A stretch of 64,000 nucleotides of DNA from Marasmius tenuissimus (lineage: Eukaryota > Basidiomycota > Agaricomycetes > Agaricales > Marasmiaceae): contig JAQOTA010000069.1 of the NCBI GenBank assembly GCA_029532415.1, forward strand, positions 1,674,001 through 1,738,000, in the 5' to 3' direction. This document shows, in pieces, positions 1-13,000 of this stretch. How positions within the stretch are numbered: the first letter of the stretch is position 1; each line of letters begins with the position of its first letter. The notes beneath the pieces are model-generated. The model ran no database searches and was not told the DNA's origin. It worked only from the letters and a program-made list of their open reading frames with translations. A program made the position numbers and the translations under genes.

Positions 1-727
1 TTCCAGAACACGGATATGGTATATGAGCGTTTCTGAATGCTCAACGTCGTAGTCTGGGATGTTCTTGAGCGTCGTTTCGTAGCTCTGTAGGACCTTGTTG
101 GCTTCGAGTAGATTTCCGTTTAGATGGTGAGCTACTGCCAATGCAACCCAGTTTTGTCGGACCATTGGACGCATTCGAAGCAATTTATGTCGCGTCTCAA
201 CCAGTGCATCATACAGCCGGAGATGTGTCTGAAGTTGTGCTGCGTCTCGTAGAATGTTCAAATTTTCCTATATGCAGTTTACATCAGTCTTGGACTTTTT
301 TGTTTTATAGATACTGGACGCGCTACGCACTTTATCAAACTTCAACGCCTGTGTATACGATTTCAACGCCTCTTCGTAGTTCTTCTCTCCCTTTTGTATC
401 AACCCAAAAACGTGCCAGACAATGTGCGAGGTGAGGTCAAACCGAACACCCTTCTTCACCATCTCGATACCTTCATCGCGTCGACCCATGTGTGTAAGAA
501 CTAGACCTTTCATGCAAAGGGTTTCTATACCAAGAAGTGAGCACGGTCGGCCTAAAGAAACAAAACCAATAGGAACTCTCACCACCATGCTCAGGATACT
601 TTTTGAGAATCTGGTCAGACGTTTTCAAGCCTTTTTTCAATTGTCTAGTTTCGTAGAGTGTCAAAAGTTCTTTGAAAAGACCGGCCTCTTTGGAGGGTAA
701 GGCTCTTTTGGATGCGAGCTTGCTCAT
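1..727 (-). CDS. NAA15: NatA N-terminal acetyltransferase auxiliary subunit (NAA15/Nat1-like), 5' part only
   Basis: This subunit anchors the NatA complex to ribosomes and holds the catalytic subunit, which acetylates N termini of nascent proteins. Three exons are visible: 727-583, 524-331 and 267 to beyond position 1. Introns are 582-525 and 330-268, both GT-AG. Joining exon 1 to exon 2 gives KYPEHGETLCMKGL, and exon 3 begins ENLNILRDAAQLQ. Both match the first TPR repeats of NAA15 as known from animals and yeast (EHGETLAMKGL, ILRDLSLLQ). The region between is TPR-like (GLVLTHMGRRDEGIEMVKKG, HIVWHVFGLIQKGEKNYEEA). The start at 727 (MSKLASKRALPSKEAGLFK) sits where the family starts. The 3' three quarters lie outside the window. 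It is divergent from the transcription factor gene at 1184. Family assignment is firm. Confidence 0.9.
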
Positions 728-1183
728 CGACTTGCACGGTTAGATAACAGCGAGCAGCGGATGGGAACGATGAGGACGTCGACAACGTTGTCGATGGTCG
801 ATGAGAGCGACCGGGTATCGTAATCTCGGTATCGTAAGCAGCAATCACAAACATGTCATCATCGTTCCTCCCACGACGGTGACGATTTCATTTTCTCCCT
901 TTCTATGAATCACGACGTTCAACGTTCAAATCGCATCAAGGAGGGATAGGTACTCGAATGTGGCCTTGATTAAATCACTTAGATAACTTTGCAAGCAAGG
1001 TGAGTCCCCGCTGAAAGCGGTACTTCCCGAGTAAACGTTATTCCGGCGAATTGTGGCCTCTGCAGGGTCCTGACTCCTGGGAAGATAACTGCGGTCTTGG
1101 ACGCCCAGGTTTACGAGAACCAATCGGCTCCGAGCTCGACCACTAGCTTGAACGTTGCTTGAACGTGAACTTTTATCATCACC
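728..1183. promoter_or_regulatory. divergent intergenic region between NAA15 and transcription factor copy A
   Basis: This 456-bp gap must hold both promoters. I see no clear TATA box. The last 40 bases before the ATG at 1184 are rich in C, A and T (ttttatcatcaccATGG), a typical fungal start context. Confidence 0.4.
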
Positions 1184-4100
1184 ATGGCCCACGACGAACC
1201 GCCTAACAAGAAGCGAAGGTTGCAGAACGCATGCGATGGATGTCGAAGGAAAAAAGGTGTGTTCTCGTATGGTTTCTTACTCCGTTGCTCATGTATCGAC
1301 ACAAATGACTTCCCCTGCGAGTACGCTGTGACAGTGCCACTGCACCTGGAAACATATGCTCTAATTGCCTCTCTTCGAACGTCGACTGCGTGCACTTCAT
1401 GGAGAAAAAAGTGTGTTTTGAACTCATGTCTTACGTCGTTGCTTGGGGGCGGTCCGAGTATTGGGAGGTATTGAGTGGAAGGACATGTAGTATAATCCGC
1501 CCCCTTGTTCCGCCGTGAGACTGGATACCTCTATGGTTCTCCAGCCAAATATTCATTCCTGTTCCTGATAGAAACGTGGTCCCCAAACACGGTGGGACTT
1601 CAAGACTTCTGGATATCCAATTGATAACTCACTAGTCCTCTAGACCCGGAAGATCCTCAAGGAAGACGGATAATGCACGAGCTCTGGTGAACGCTATCCT
1701 GTCGACTGCGACACCCTTTATCGTTCCAGAGGACCCGGAATCGGTCATGGAGATGTTGGTCAATTTGGCGAATCATGCCCGGTCACTCGACAGGCAATTA
1801 TCGCTATCTAGTAGGGAAGTCTTTCCAGGGTATGATACGTGCTCGACGCCTGCGACTGCCTCACCAATTATCTCGAATAACTTTCTTGACGCCGAGGTCG
1901 AGCAAGACAAGGAGGTTGAGGATTCCGTTGATGAACTTACCGCCGTTTTCAAACAAGTTACTCTTGCTTATGAAACAAGACATGTTGGCAAATCGAGCTA
2001 TTTCATGTTGATACAGTCGGCAATGGACGCCCGACGAGGGTCGTCAGGGGATCGCGCGTTTGCTACGGCCGTTCTCAAAAAACATCAGAGGCCTGAGTTC
2101 TGGAAACCCTTTCCCGTACGTTTCTGCCACATATAATCCGGAGCGAAACCTCACTATGGTTGGATGAAATTTATAGTGGGAGCAGACTCTTCAGATTGAA
2201 GTAACACCCTTTGTCTTCCCAGAGGACGACCTCCTCCACGATCTTATCAACATCTACTTCACAAGATACAGTCCATTCTTCCCGATTTTGCATCAACCAA
2301 CCTTCAGACGCCTGGTCGCAGAGGGCTTACATCTACGTGACCGGCCTTTTGGTGCCACCGTCTTGGCTGTCTGTGCTCTCGCATCTCGGCAATCGAACGA
2401 TCCTCGTACTCTCTGTGAAGGCACCACTTCAGAACACAGTCTGGGGTGGAAGTATTTCCGACAGATTCCTCTGATGCGTGACTCGTTCACAGAACCACCA
2501 ACCGTTTACGATATCCAAATTTGCAGTGTGAGCAATTGGTAGACTCTCTCTTGCACTTGCTCGGGCCTCCTTACTTTACTTTGTCATCAGTTATGTGTCT
2601 ATTTCCTGGACACCGCATCTACGCCGGAGGCCGCGTGGGCCTTAGTTGGCGTTGGGATACGATCTGCTCAGGAGGTGGGTCTACATCGTAAGAGAGCCGG
2701 TCGTAAGAACACGGTCGAAGACGAGCTTTGGAGACGAGCCTTTTGGATGCTTGTATGCATGGACGTGTTTATGAGTTCTACTTTGGGTCGTCCGCGTGCC
2801 ATGACTCCTGATGAGTATGTAACTCATGTTGATTTCTTGTTTGTATCCACTGACCTCACACTCGACTCCCGCAGCTTCGACTGCGAGTTACCATCTGAGT
2901 GTGACGACGAGTATTGGGAACACCCTGATCCCAAACAAGCTTTTGTGCAACCCGAAGGGAAACCGTCAACAGTATCATTCTTCGTGACCTCCCTCAGACT
3001 TCTTGAGGTCATTGGTTTTGCACAGCGGTCACTGGTGAGAGGTGGCAAATGTTGCTTGCGAAGATGTTAAGACCGATTCGGAAATTTCCAGTATTCGGAC
3101 AAGAAATCACCGTTGTGGTCGACTATGGGAATCTCCGAGATTGAATGGAAACGGAAGGCAGTTGTTGAATTGGGTGAGCCTCCACTCTGTAACCATCTAT
3201 TAACCCGCAGCATTCTGACACTAGTGAGAGACTCTGCTATGAATAAGTTCATGGACGAGATACCTGGTCACTGTAAGTCTCTCTCGGTGTGCGTCGTGGG
3301 CGACTCACCCACGTGTCTGCCCAGTGAGGTGGGATCCCGATATGTCAAATCCTATTTTCTTCCAGCAGTCCGCAATGCTTTACTCCACTTGTCACTGGGT
3401 TCATATACAAATCCATCGGCCTTTCATCGCGCGGCTGGGCCAGGCACCTATTCTACCATTCCCCTCTCTGACCATATGTACCAACGCCACTCGGAAGACC
3501 ATTCACATTCTGGAAACTCTGCAAACAAGGTTAGACAGAGGCACGCTTGGAACTCATGACACAGGCCCTTATATGATAGTAAATGAGCTTCGACTTTCTT
3601 TGGTATCTCTTCTGATGCAATTGTGGTCTTAGATGCCTCTGTTTGTGTCAGCTCTTATCCTTCTTGTCAGTACATGGCGTCCCCAGCGGACCGGAATCGC
3701 ATCGGAGTCTCAGAAGGAAGAATTAGCCGATGTGTACCGTTGCATGGAGCTGATATCGAAGTACGAGTCGAGGTAAGGGGAATTTTTTGCGATTGCCGCT
3801 AGTATATGATAAAGCATCACCTCAGATATCAAGTAGCCGGCCGTTTGTTGTGCGTTGTATTCTTTCGCCCTCTTTTTTGCCGCACTGATCCATTATTCTG
3901 TCCAATAGGGACATTTTGAACGCAGTCATAGCAGTCGGACAGCTCTCACAGTCTAAGGAAACGCTGAAACGCCCGCGAAGCGCCGAGACCAAATCCGAAA
4001 GCTGTTTCAATTTGGCGGAGCTCGGACCAGGATCGTTCAGCTCGCAAACAGTTACGGGAGACTTACATACCGAGAACGAGTCGTTGGGGGGAAATCCCCT

Positions 4101-4489
4101 CAACCAACTTGAGCCACTTTGTAACTACGGCTCTGTCCCTCCGTCCTCGTCGGGCTCGTACTCCCTAAGTGTCCTCCCTTCTGCAGTGGGGACGCTCGGC
4201 GTGGATCCGTTGGGCCCTCCACCCGTGACAGCTCACGTACCAGTCTCAGGAGGAGGACAAACTGGAGACCTCGCTACCGCGAACGACTACATGCTACATC
4301 ATCAACCCGATACCCTGTGGTATACTTCTACGTCTTCGTCTACAGAGAATGCCGACTTCACGTAGGTTGTCTAGACTGAAATTGCGTACTATCACTGACC
4401 AGATCTCTTCTAGTCAGGAAGAGTGGAACTCTTTCATGTCTAGCGTGGATGATATAGTGAACGGTACGGTAGATCACGGATGGTTCTAA
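1184..4489 (+). CDS. Zn(II)2Cys6 fungal transcription factor, copy A (apparently intact)
   Basis: Likely a nuclear DNA-binding regulator; target genes cannot be inferred. Exon 1 (from ATG 1184) ends in the basic and cysteine motif CDGCRRKK. After an intron the cluster completes as VRCDSATAPGNICSNC, then six residues and a sixth Cys, giving CX2CX6CX9CX2CX6C. The middle carries the fungal-specific transcription factor domain, with YFTRYSPFFPILHQPTF, GATVLAVCALASRQSNDPR, VGVGIRSAQEVGLHR and ELWRRAFWMLVCMDVF. A hydrophobic stretch (LFVSALILLVSTW) follows, then a Ser/Pro-rich acidic tail ending WNSFMSSVDDIVNG. I traced about a dozen exons, and every GT-AG junction I tested keeps frame. Examples: intron 2 acceptor before 1637 (cactag), and intron 5 acceptor cccgcag before the FDCELPSECDDEYW exon. 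Copies B and C at 10044 and 13873 are close paralogues with the same intron positions. Confidence 0.85.
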
Positions 4490-4916
4490 AGGGTAATCGA
4501 ACGTCATTCGGGTGCACAAACAATCTCTTCTACCTCCTCCTTCAAATCAATTGACTGTTTCGGGACAGTGGTGTTGAGCGAAACGTTGAGATTGATTCGG
4601 TTTACCGGCGGTATGGCTGTGCCAGAGGAGAAACCGGAGAAGGTTGATGGGGGGGACCTCGGATGGCAAGAGTTCGAGTCCCAGCATTTGGTGCGAACCA
4701 ACTCGTTCAGTAGTCGAGCGAAGGCCAGTAGAAAGGAGTAACTATACACTGAGCGTATAGATTATTCGTAGATTTACGAACGTTGACAGTAGATTGAAAG
4801 ACCGGAGCTTCAAAGTCTCCTGGCGTGATATCGTGAGTCGTAAACAGTCTTGAGAGGGGGCATAAATCGTGGATCGTGAATCGTTAGACATGAATGAGAT
4901 CGTAAAGAAAACCCAT
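4490..4916. other. convergent intergenic region
   Basis: This is the 3' flank between copy A and the gene ending at 4917. An 81-codon minus-strand open frame (4749-4504) has no family signal or splice support, and I do not call it a gene. Confidence 0.4.
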
Positions 4917-5692
4917 CTAGAACTTCATGCCATCTTCTCCCGCTGCCAGCATTACTCTCGTCTCTTCACTATCGCGTCTCCGAATCTTCAACCTCTGGTT
5001 CTTTAGCCTTCTGGACGACGAGCTCTGCTTACGCATACGTCTCTCCACATCTTCGATAGTACGATGAACATGTGCCACCACGGCCTCCTCGTTGGTGCCG
5101 TCGTAATCAAAGTCAATGTCGTGGAGCTGTGACTTCGCTGCGGCTTGTGCCTGTGCAAAGGTCGTGCGGTTGGGCATGGGTGTGGGGCAGTCGCCATCTT
5201 CGTGAACGTTGGCTTCCTGAGAGCCACTAATATCCTGCTCATCGTCGTCGTCTGAGTCTTCCTCCGGAGCGGTACTTGGGAATGGTATATGGGATATGCC
5301 AGTTGCGGGACTTCGGAAGCGGGAGGAGACTTCTCTTCCCCGTCCTGTCAGCTGAACCCTTGAAGAGCTCGACCCGGGAGACTGCATCTCGTATTCGTGA
5401 TCTCGATTTGAGGTGGTAGAAGGCGGCTCGGAACGCGATGTCGGGTAGTAATTTGATGACTCGTCTTCGGACGACCAGTGTAGCCCGTCCAGGTCCTCCC
5501 ATTCGAACTTGACGCTTTGGAAGGTTCGTCTAAGTGTCTTGTCGAGTGACTGTGAAGGTACAGCATTCTGGATCAGTCTCGCATCCGATAAATCTACTGC
5601 CAATTACTCACAAGTGGGAGATCAATGGTACGACGAGCCCTCCGAACTTCTAAGTATTCCGCCAGTTCAATGGGTTGTTCCGAGTGGGACAT
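4917..5692 (-). CDS. unrecognised acidic/serine-rich 237-aa protein
   Basis: I do not recognise the family. Two exons fit: 5692-5612 and 5549-4917, with a 62-nt GT-AG intron. They sum to 714 nt, exactly 238 codons. The first exon encodes MSHSEQPIELAEYLEVRRAR; without this splice the frame meets a stop inside the intron. The protein has a helical N-terminal segment (SLDKTLRRTFQSVKFEWEDL), a long low-complexity Ser/Pro/Asp middle with an acidic run (EEDSDDDDEQD), then an Ala/Gln helix (FAQAQAAAKSQL) and a basic C terminus (RRMRKQSSSSRRLKNQRLKI). There is no signal peptide and no membrane span. The composition suggests a mostly disordered nuclear or cytoplasmic protein, but that is inference. 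It is divergent from the kinesin gene. Confidence 0.7.
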
Positions 5693-6170
5693 ATCGCGGG
5701 TGTGTGTTCTTGACGACATAGAGAAAGCGGGAGGAGCTGGACCGAGAAATCAGACGCCGATCCATAGAGCAGTGGGGGTCCGATATATAATGGAGACGTA
5801 GAATGTGGCACTGGAGCCTGATGCTTTGTGGCACGGACTGTTAGGCCCATGGGACCACCATCAGAGGTCGATCAAGAGTCCGGATGGAGAAATCTGCAGC
5901 GCTTTCGGGTCCTCGAGCCCATTCAGGCCATTTCCTCGACGCTCGGGAGTGCCACAAGGGGCCACATGTGACATTCATAACTGTTTTGAGGACGAAGATA
6001 TTTCAAGATCGTAGATCATGGTGTTTCGGGATCAAGCCCGATTTGGATAATCAAATTTCGGCGCGATCACGTGTGGTCAATGCGTTATCGCGTTCGGTTA
6101 CCATTTTCGCACGGTTGAACAAGGGTTGACCAGGACCAACAACATCAAGAACATCAAGACTCGAGAAGAA
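5693..6170. promoter_or_regulatory. divergent promoter region, acidic protein gene / kinesin
   Basis: This 478-bp gap lies between two divergent starts. No TATA box is evident. The last 50 bases before the kinesin ATG are A-rich with repeated aacatcaag. Confidence 0.4.
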
Positions 6171-9100
6171 ATGGCACCGGTGCCCAGCACTCCAGCTTCA
6201 AAAATTGCTCGTGCGACACCTTTCACAACACCAAAGAGACCGCTTTCATCTTCTTCATCTACATCCTCAACCTCTTCATCCCAAAACCTCCTCGCTTCGA
6301 CTCACAAGCGATACAAGGCCAGTATCACTGCTGAGTCACGACCAAGGAACTATGCTGCGAAACCAAAGATGACACTGGCTGTAGTGCCAGGTACACCAAC
6401 GAAGGACAGTCCAGGCTCTCCTGGACGACCTCGCACACCGGGCACACCACGTTCGAAGAGTCGACAGGGCAACAACGACGATCCAACTCTCATGCCGGCT
6501 GTGAGCGAAATGGACGTCAGCAATGTCGACGTGGAGGAGGTTCTTGTTGACTCGCAGACTGTCGAACCAGGCGATGGAGACTTTTCGGGCGACGTGGACA
6601 TAGATTTGATCAACGCAGTGAAGGGCGAACAGGAACTACAGCACGGGAAACATGACAAGGTCATGGTTTCTGTCAGGTACGTGAGCCTTGTATTGCTTTC
6701 GTTTCAATATAATCTAATCTCTCCCTAGAATTCGACCAACAGATAAACAATCGGCCTGGGTATCTCCCGAAGGCTCTAACAGCATCCAGCTCAACCCGGC
6801 ACACGCACGAAATCCGAGTCTGTTCTCCTCTGCCCCTGCGGCCTCATCCTCAACTGCCCCTCCTACCACTTATCACTTCGATTCAATCCTAACCGGTACT
6901 CCCAACAAACCTATCTACACAACCGTCGCTCGTTCACATGTGCATGCCGCCATGGAAGGTTTCAACTCTGTCATCTTTGCGTACGGACAGACTGCTTCAG
7001 GCAAAACGTTCACGCTCAGCGGAGACGAAAACGAGCCAGGTATCATCCCACGAGCGATGCGAGATGTCTTCGGTTTCATCAAACGAACTCCCGGGAGAGA
7101 ATACCTCCTACGTTGCTCGTATCTCGAGATATACAACGAGACTATCCACGACTTGTTGGCTCCTCCGGGTTCAGGGTCTGGCAATCAGGTCCAGATTCAA
7201 GGCGCCGGCACACCCGGGTCGGATATCATCCTGACCCCACTGCGAGAGGAAGTCGTAACCTCCCTTAAAGGCGTTAACGAGGTCCTCCGACGGGGTGAAC
7301 GCCATCGACGAACGGCGTGTACGGACTGGAACGAACGCAGTAGTCGGAGTCACTCTGTCTTCCGATTGGTCATCGAGAGTCGCGAACGAGGGTACGGCTC
7401 GGGCTCTGAGTCCCCGGATGCGAGGGCACCCAGCCACAGTGGACGCACGACACCTGGAAACGGGAGGGCTACGCCAGGCCCTGGTGCGCACTCGGCATCG
7501 AGGCTACAGGCCAAAGGAGGGAAGAGCGTGCAGACGTCGGTCTTGGTGAGTTGTCTTCCCCCAATCTATTCTCCTTCTTGCTCTGACGTTGACCGTCCTC
7601 GTCTGTAGAGTCTCATCGATCTTGCTGGATCTGAGAAAGCTACCTCGGATAAAGACAGAACGAGAGAGGGCAAGTACATCAACACAAGGTTAGTTCAGTT
7701 ACCAGCTCTCTGTGACCCAACAAACCAATGCCTTGCAGTCTTCTAACTCTCGGAAGCGTCATCGGGACGCTTTCAGAAAATGCTGCCAAGAATAAACAGT
7801 ATGCATTTTGCCTCATCCTCCCGTCACTTCCTTGATCCTAATGTTTGGCTGCTCGCAGTGACCATGTTCCCTACCGCAACAGCAAACTGACCCGAATGCT
7901 TCAACCATCGCTCTCCGGTAACGCTCGCATCAGCGTTATCTGCACTATCAACCCCGAGGCTGGAGCTGTAGCCGAAAGTACCAGCACGCTCGGCTTCGCT
8001 AAGAGAGTCAAGGGCGTCAAATTGAACGCGCAGAAGAAGGAGATCGTTGACACAGACGCCTTGATTGAGAGGTATCGAAAGGAGATTGAAGACCTGAGGA
8101 GGCGACTGGCAGACAAGGAAGCCGCTACGGCGGATGATGCTGTACCGGCGAGAAAGAGAAGGTTGTCTGCACAGGAGGTAAGCCTTTGGTCTAAAGTTAG
8201 TTGGTAATCGGCGTACTGATGTGCCCTTCGTAGAAACAAGACGAGTCGAAAGCGATGAAGGAGCTTAACGATCGTATCCAACAACTCACCAAGCTCATTC
8301 TTACGAGTAACACGATCGAGGAGGGAAGTACTTTGGATTTGGAGGCGCTTTCGAGACCTGCGAGTCCGGTCAAGGTCGACTTTGATTTGTCCCCGTACCA
8401 GGTATGTGACCTCTCTCCCCTCTCTTTGCTTCCACCGTGTGCTCACAGATTCTGTATCTAGCTCCAGCAAGAACTCCTTTCGGCGAGGTTACAACTGGAG
8501 ACTCAAGGAAGGCAGATTCTCTCCCTCGAGGCCGCGCTTGAACAACACCCTTCGACTTCTGCGGATGTCTCGGACGACGCCAAGGATGATAAGGACAAGG
8601 TCATCTCGGAGCAGTCCGAAAGGATCCGTGAGCTAGAGGGCATTCTCAGTGGCTCGGGAGGTGAAGAGGATATGGGGCAATTTGCTGAGAGAATCCGGAA
8701 GATCCGGGAGGAGGTTGAACGGGACGTTAGAGCGGCTGCTGAGAAGGAGTGGGCGGCCAAGGTCGAGGAAGAGAAACGCAAGGCAGAGGAGAGCCAGACG
8801 TGGGCGGAGGAGGTCGTGAAAGAGTTGGAAAAGGAGAAGAAGGCGAGATCGTTTCCGAAGTATGTTGAATCTGGATGGATTGATTTACCTTCTTTACAGA
8901 CCCGAATCAAGCTAGAGGACGAGCGACGAGCGCTCGCTGCGTTTGTTAGCAAGTTCGACTCTTTGGGGCTTGGCTTCACGCTACCTGCGTCGTCCGCTTC
9001 TACCACCCCTACGAGGCGGACGAGTATAGCCAGCACTAGTATAGTGCCGCCGATGCCTTCACCAGGTGGAGCTGCAAAGGCGTTTGCTGAAAGAAAGCAT

Positions 9101-9556
9101 CTGCGGAATCTCCGAGCACGTAAACCCGAAGACCAGAATGGCACCTCTGATTTAGTGCCATTCCCGACAGGAGATTCGACGAGCACAATCGGATCTTCCG
9201 CCTCCTCGTCGACCATTTCCTCCGCCACCTCTGCTTCAACGGCGACGACAGTCTCGGAAGCCGTCACTGAGACTCCCGATTTCAATCTACGCCTGAGTAT
9301 CGGGGAAGACGGCACGGAGAGTCCCATACGCATCGCTGGGATCGGTGATCACAAGATGATGCTTCCCAGTTTACTCGAGGAAGAATGGGGGCCGATGATG
9401 TTAGAAGCTGCTGATGCGGGGGATGTGAGTTTTGAGGGGGATGTGTCGATGACGATGAGGGTTGGGTCACCGACGAAGGGGATGAAGGTGTTCCCCAAGG
9501 TCCAGGGCGCTCCGTTCGGTCAGGCGAGGAATAAGGAGAACATGCCTGTTTCATAA
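6171..9556 (+). CDS. N-terminal motor kinesin, kinesin-7 (Kip2/CENP-E)-like, 1014 aa
   Basis: A microtubule plus-end-directed ATPase motor. Seven exons: 6171-6676, 6729-7545, 7609-7688, 7739-7798, 7859-8177, 8234-8401 and 8462-9556. They sum to 3045 nt, exactly 1015 codons. A Ser/Pro/Thr-rich N-terminal extension of about 165 residues precedes the motor, which opens with VSVRIRPTD. The P-loop GQTASGKT is near residue 255, switch I NERSSRSH near 370 and switch II DLAGSEK near 445. HVPYRNSKLTRMLQPSLSGN and a neck-like ESTSTLGFAKRVKG follow. After the motor come predicted coiled-coil stretches rich in E/K/R/Q and a Ser/Thr-rich tail. IIPRAMRDVFGFI and the N-terminal extension favour kinesin-7, which in fungi works in cytoplasmic microtubule dynamics and polarity (Kip2/KipA). 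The subfamily call is inference. The gene separates transcription factor copy A from B and C. Confidence 0.9.
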
Positions 9557-10043
9557 TCTCCCATGCACTCATCGTCGCTGGATATTTAACGGCCTTGTGA
9601 GCGCAGGGTGTCGCTCCATGCTTAGGCTACGGTCAATTTTGCTTTGCTTGTTTATTCTCTCCCCTCTCTTCTGTATCAGGTACCTCGTCGGTTACATGCC
9701 CATTCATCTACTGCTCTGCTCTGCTTTCTTACATACTTGCATTACCTACACGATAAGAAGGTACTACATCGCGAACTATCAATGTATTTGTTACTTCTCT
9801 CCAACCGAGGCTCGCAAGCTGCTTGAGTCTAGCGGGCAGGAAATTAAGAGATGCTCCGGGTGCTGATACCATTGCCGTCACTACCCCAGTATCCTTAGCG
9901 TAGGACCGCGGCGCAGCTTTGTCGTATCTTCACGAGTCAGAGAAGGTCAGAGGAGGACATTACAAACTGGGCTTACGTGTACACCGGCACCGAAAGCCGA
10001 GACTCGGATTTGTCGATTGCGTTACTTGGACCTCACCACCATC
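9557..10043. promoter_or_regulatory. kinesin 3' flank and copy B promoter
   Basis: 487 bp with no gene. The 5' half is T-rich kinesin 3' flank. The ATG of copy B is preceded by cctcaccaccatc, like the other two copies. No clear TATA box. Confidence 0.4.
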
Positions 10044-13000
10044 ATGACCGAGGACGAGCCCGCTAACAAGAGACGAAGGCTGCAGAACGCATGTGATGAA
10101 TGTCGGAAGAGGAAAAGTAAGTTCTTGTCGTAGGGTCATGCGCCGCGTTCTTACACAGGTACTTACCATTGGTCTGCCGTGCAAGTCCGCTGCGACAGTG
10201 CCACTGCACCAGAAAACATATGTTCCAACTGCCGCTCATCGAATGTTGAATGCGTCCACCGTTTAGAGAAAAAGGTATGTTTTGATCTCGTATTCTTTTC
10301 CTGCCCTGGGCAGGGCCAAGTCTCGGTGTTAAAGGGAGGAACGATCCCGCCACACTCAGAGTCTACCTACTCTGCCCGGAATAGCCGATTTGCTTGATTA
10401 TTCACTCCTCACGACAGAAACGCGGTCCCGGGTGCGAGTCCTGGATTCCTCGAAGATTCAGCTCACAGCTCATTTTCGACACGGAAGACCCGCAAGGAAA
10501 GCGAATAATGCACGAGCTCTAGTGAACGCCATTTTATCAACTTCGAAGCCTTTTGTTATTCCAGAAGACTCGGAATCGATCAGGCAAATCTTGGTTGATT
10601 TAGCAAACTACGCCCGGTCCCTCGACAGGCAAATATCACTCAGCAGGGAAACCCTTGGCGGTCATGATGCGTCCTCGATGTCCACGACGACCGCTGCGCC
10701 CTCGTTGAGGGGCACCCCTGAGGCTGAGGAAGACAGGGAGGTAGAGGACTCCATAGAACAGCTTACCACGGAGCTGAGAAAGGTCGCTCTTTCTCATGAA
10801 AAACGACATATCATCGGCAAATCAAGCTATTACATGCTAGTTCAGTCGGTAATGGACGCTCGTCGAGGAGCTTCGGGAGATCGGGCCTTCATCACGACTG
10901 TTTTCAAAAACCATCAGCGGCCTGGGTTTTGGAAACCGTTCCCAGTAAGCTTTTACCACCGTAGATTGTGCCGAAATCTCATGTAGTTGAACATACACAG
11001 TGGCAGCAAACACTCAGAATCCAAGTTCCTTCCTTCGTTTTTCCGGAGGATGACCTCCTTTACGACCTTATCGACCTCTATTTCACGAGACACCACCCCT
11101 TGTTTCCGCTCTTACATCGACCAACTTTCGAGCGGCTAATCGCGGAAGGGCTACATCTACGTGACCGATCTTTTGGTGCAACCGTCTTGGCTGTTTGTGC
11201 CATTGCTTCTCGGCAATCGAATGATCCTCGTGCATTCTGCGAAGGCACGACTTCAGAGCATAGCTTGGGGTGGAAGTACTTTCGACAGATTCCTCTTCTT
11301 CGTGATTCGTTCACGGAGTCCCCAACCATATATGATATTCAACTTTGCAGCGTGAGCAGCTCAATAGAGGACCTCTCTGTGCGTCCTCAGGCCTCCTTAC
11401 TCCATTTCCATTCCAGTTGGCTGCCTACTTTCTGCAAATTGCACCCACACCGGAAGCAGCATGGACCCTAGTTGGCGTTGGAATACGGTCAGCTCAAGAG
11501 ATAGGTTTGCATCGTAAAAGTACCAGCTCTGAGAAGACCGTTGAAGACGAACTTTGGAGACGAGCCTTCTGGATCCTTGTACTCATGGATGTATTTTTGA
11601 GCGCATCCTTGGGTCGCCCCCGCGCTACAACCGCCGACGAGTATGTGCTTCTCGTTGGTGTTTTACTAGACACTACCAATGTTTACTCAATGCAACTTTG
11701 ATTGCGAGCTACCATCCGAATGTGACGACGAGTATTGGGAGACCCCTGATCCGGGACAAGCATTCGTACAACCTGCAGGGAAACCATCCGTCTTGTCGTT
11801 CTTCGTAACCTTCCTCAAGCTTCTTGACATCATCGGTTTTGCACAGCGGACACTCGTATGGACTCTGTCTACATGCGAGGATCTAAAACTAATCGGAAAT
11901 CTCAGTATTCATTCAGAAAATCACAGTTGTGGTCTGGCATGGAGATCTCTGGGATCGAATGGAAACGAAAAGCGGTCATAGAACTGGGTGAGCCTCCCGT
12001 TTGTCATCTCGGCTTACAACCCTCTGACGTAGATGGTAAGATTCTGCTCTGAATAAATTTATGGATGAGATACCGGGTCACTGTAGATCTACCCCTCTGT
12101 TTATGTTCATCAATAACTGACGCGCGTGCATAGTGAAATGGGATCCTAAAATGTCAAATCCTGTTTTCTTTCAGCAGTCTTCAATGCTATACTGCACCTA
12201 CCACTGGGTTCAGATACAAGTCCATCGGCCTTTCATTCCCCGACCGGGCCAGGACCCCATCCTACCATTTCCTTCTATGGCCATATGCTCGAATGCCACT
12301 CGGAAGACTATCCACATTCTGGAGACGCTGCAAACTAGGCTGGACAGGGGTATGATCGCTCTCGAGACGGGCACTAACCTGGTGGTAAATACTACTCTCT
12401 TTACCGTGCGACTAATTATTCTGACGACGGCTTTAGATCTCTCTGTTTGTGTCCGCCCTTATCCTCCTGGTCAGTATATGGCGTCAAGAGCAGACTGAGG
12501 TCGGGCTGGACTCTAAAGATGATCTAAGAGATGTGTACCGTTGCATTGAGTTGATACAGAGGTACGAGCCTAGGTAAGCCGATCTCCCTGAATCGTCGTT
12601 GCAATACAATAAAACGGGTATTTCCCAGATATCAAACAGCTGGACGTCTAGTGTGCGTTTATGTTCTATCACCGTCCCGTTGCCTTATTGCACCCTGGTG
12701 ATCATGCGCCCCCATCTATTAGAGACGTTTTGAATGCAGTTATAACAATTGGACAGCTTCCACGGGCTCAGCAATCACTGAAACGTTCGAGAAGTCCTGG
12801 CAGCGACGAACACCGTACAACGACACTCGGACCAGGACCGTTCGCCCCGCAGGTAGTTCCGGAGGACCTTCGTGGCTCATCGTATACCGGGAATTCCAGC
12901 CATGAAGCAACTTGGAGCAATCCTCTCACCCAATCCAGACCGCTTCTTTTCAATAACTCTGTTCCTCCATCGTCACCAACCTCATATCCAGCGAGCGTCC

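Noticed and set aside
7901..8470. 189-codon minus-strand open frame
   Set aside because: Antisense to the kinesin motor exons that carry SKLTRMLQPSLSGN.
8861..8900. possible 40-nt intron (gtatgt to acag) in the kinesin tail
   Set aside because: Splicing it would shift the frame of the conserved-looking KLEDERRALAAF segment; read-through is in frame.
8503..9333. 276-codon minus-strand open frame
   Set aside because: It is antisense to the kinesin tail, whose exon model sums to whole codons and has clear motifs.
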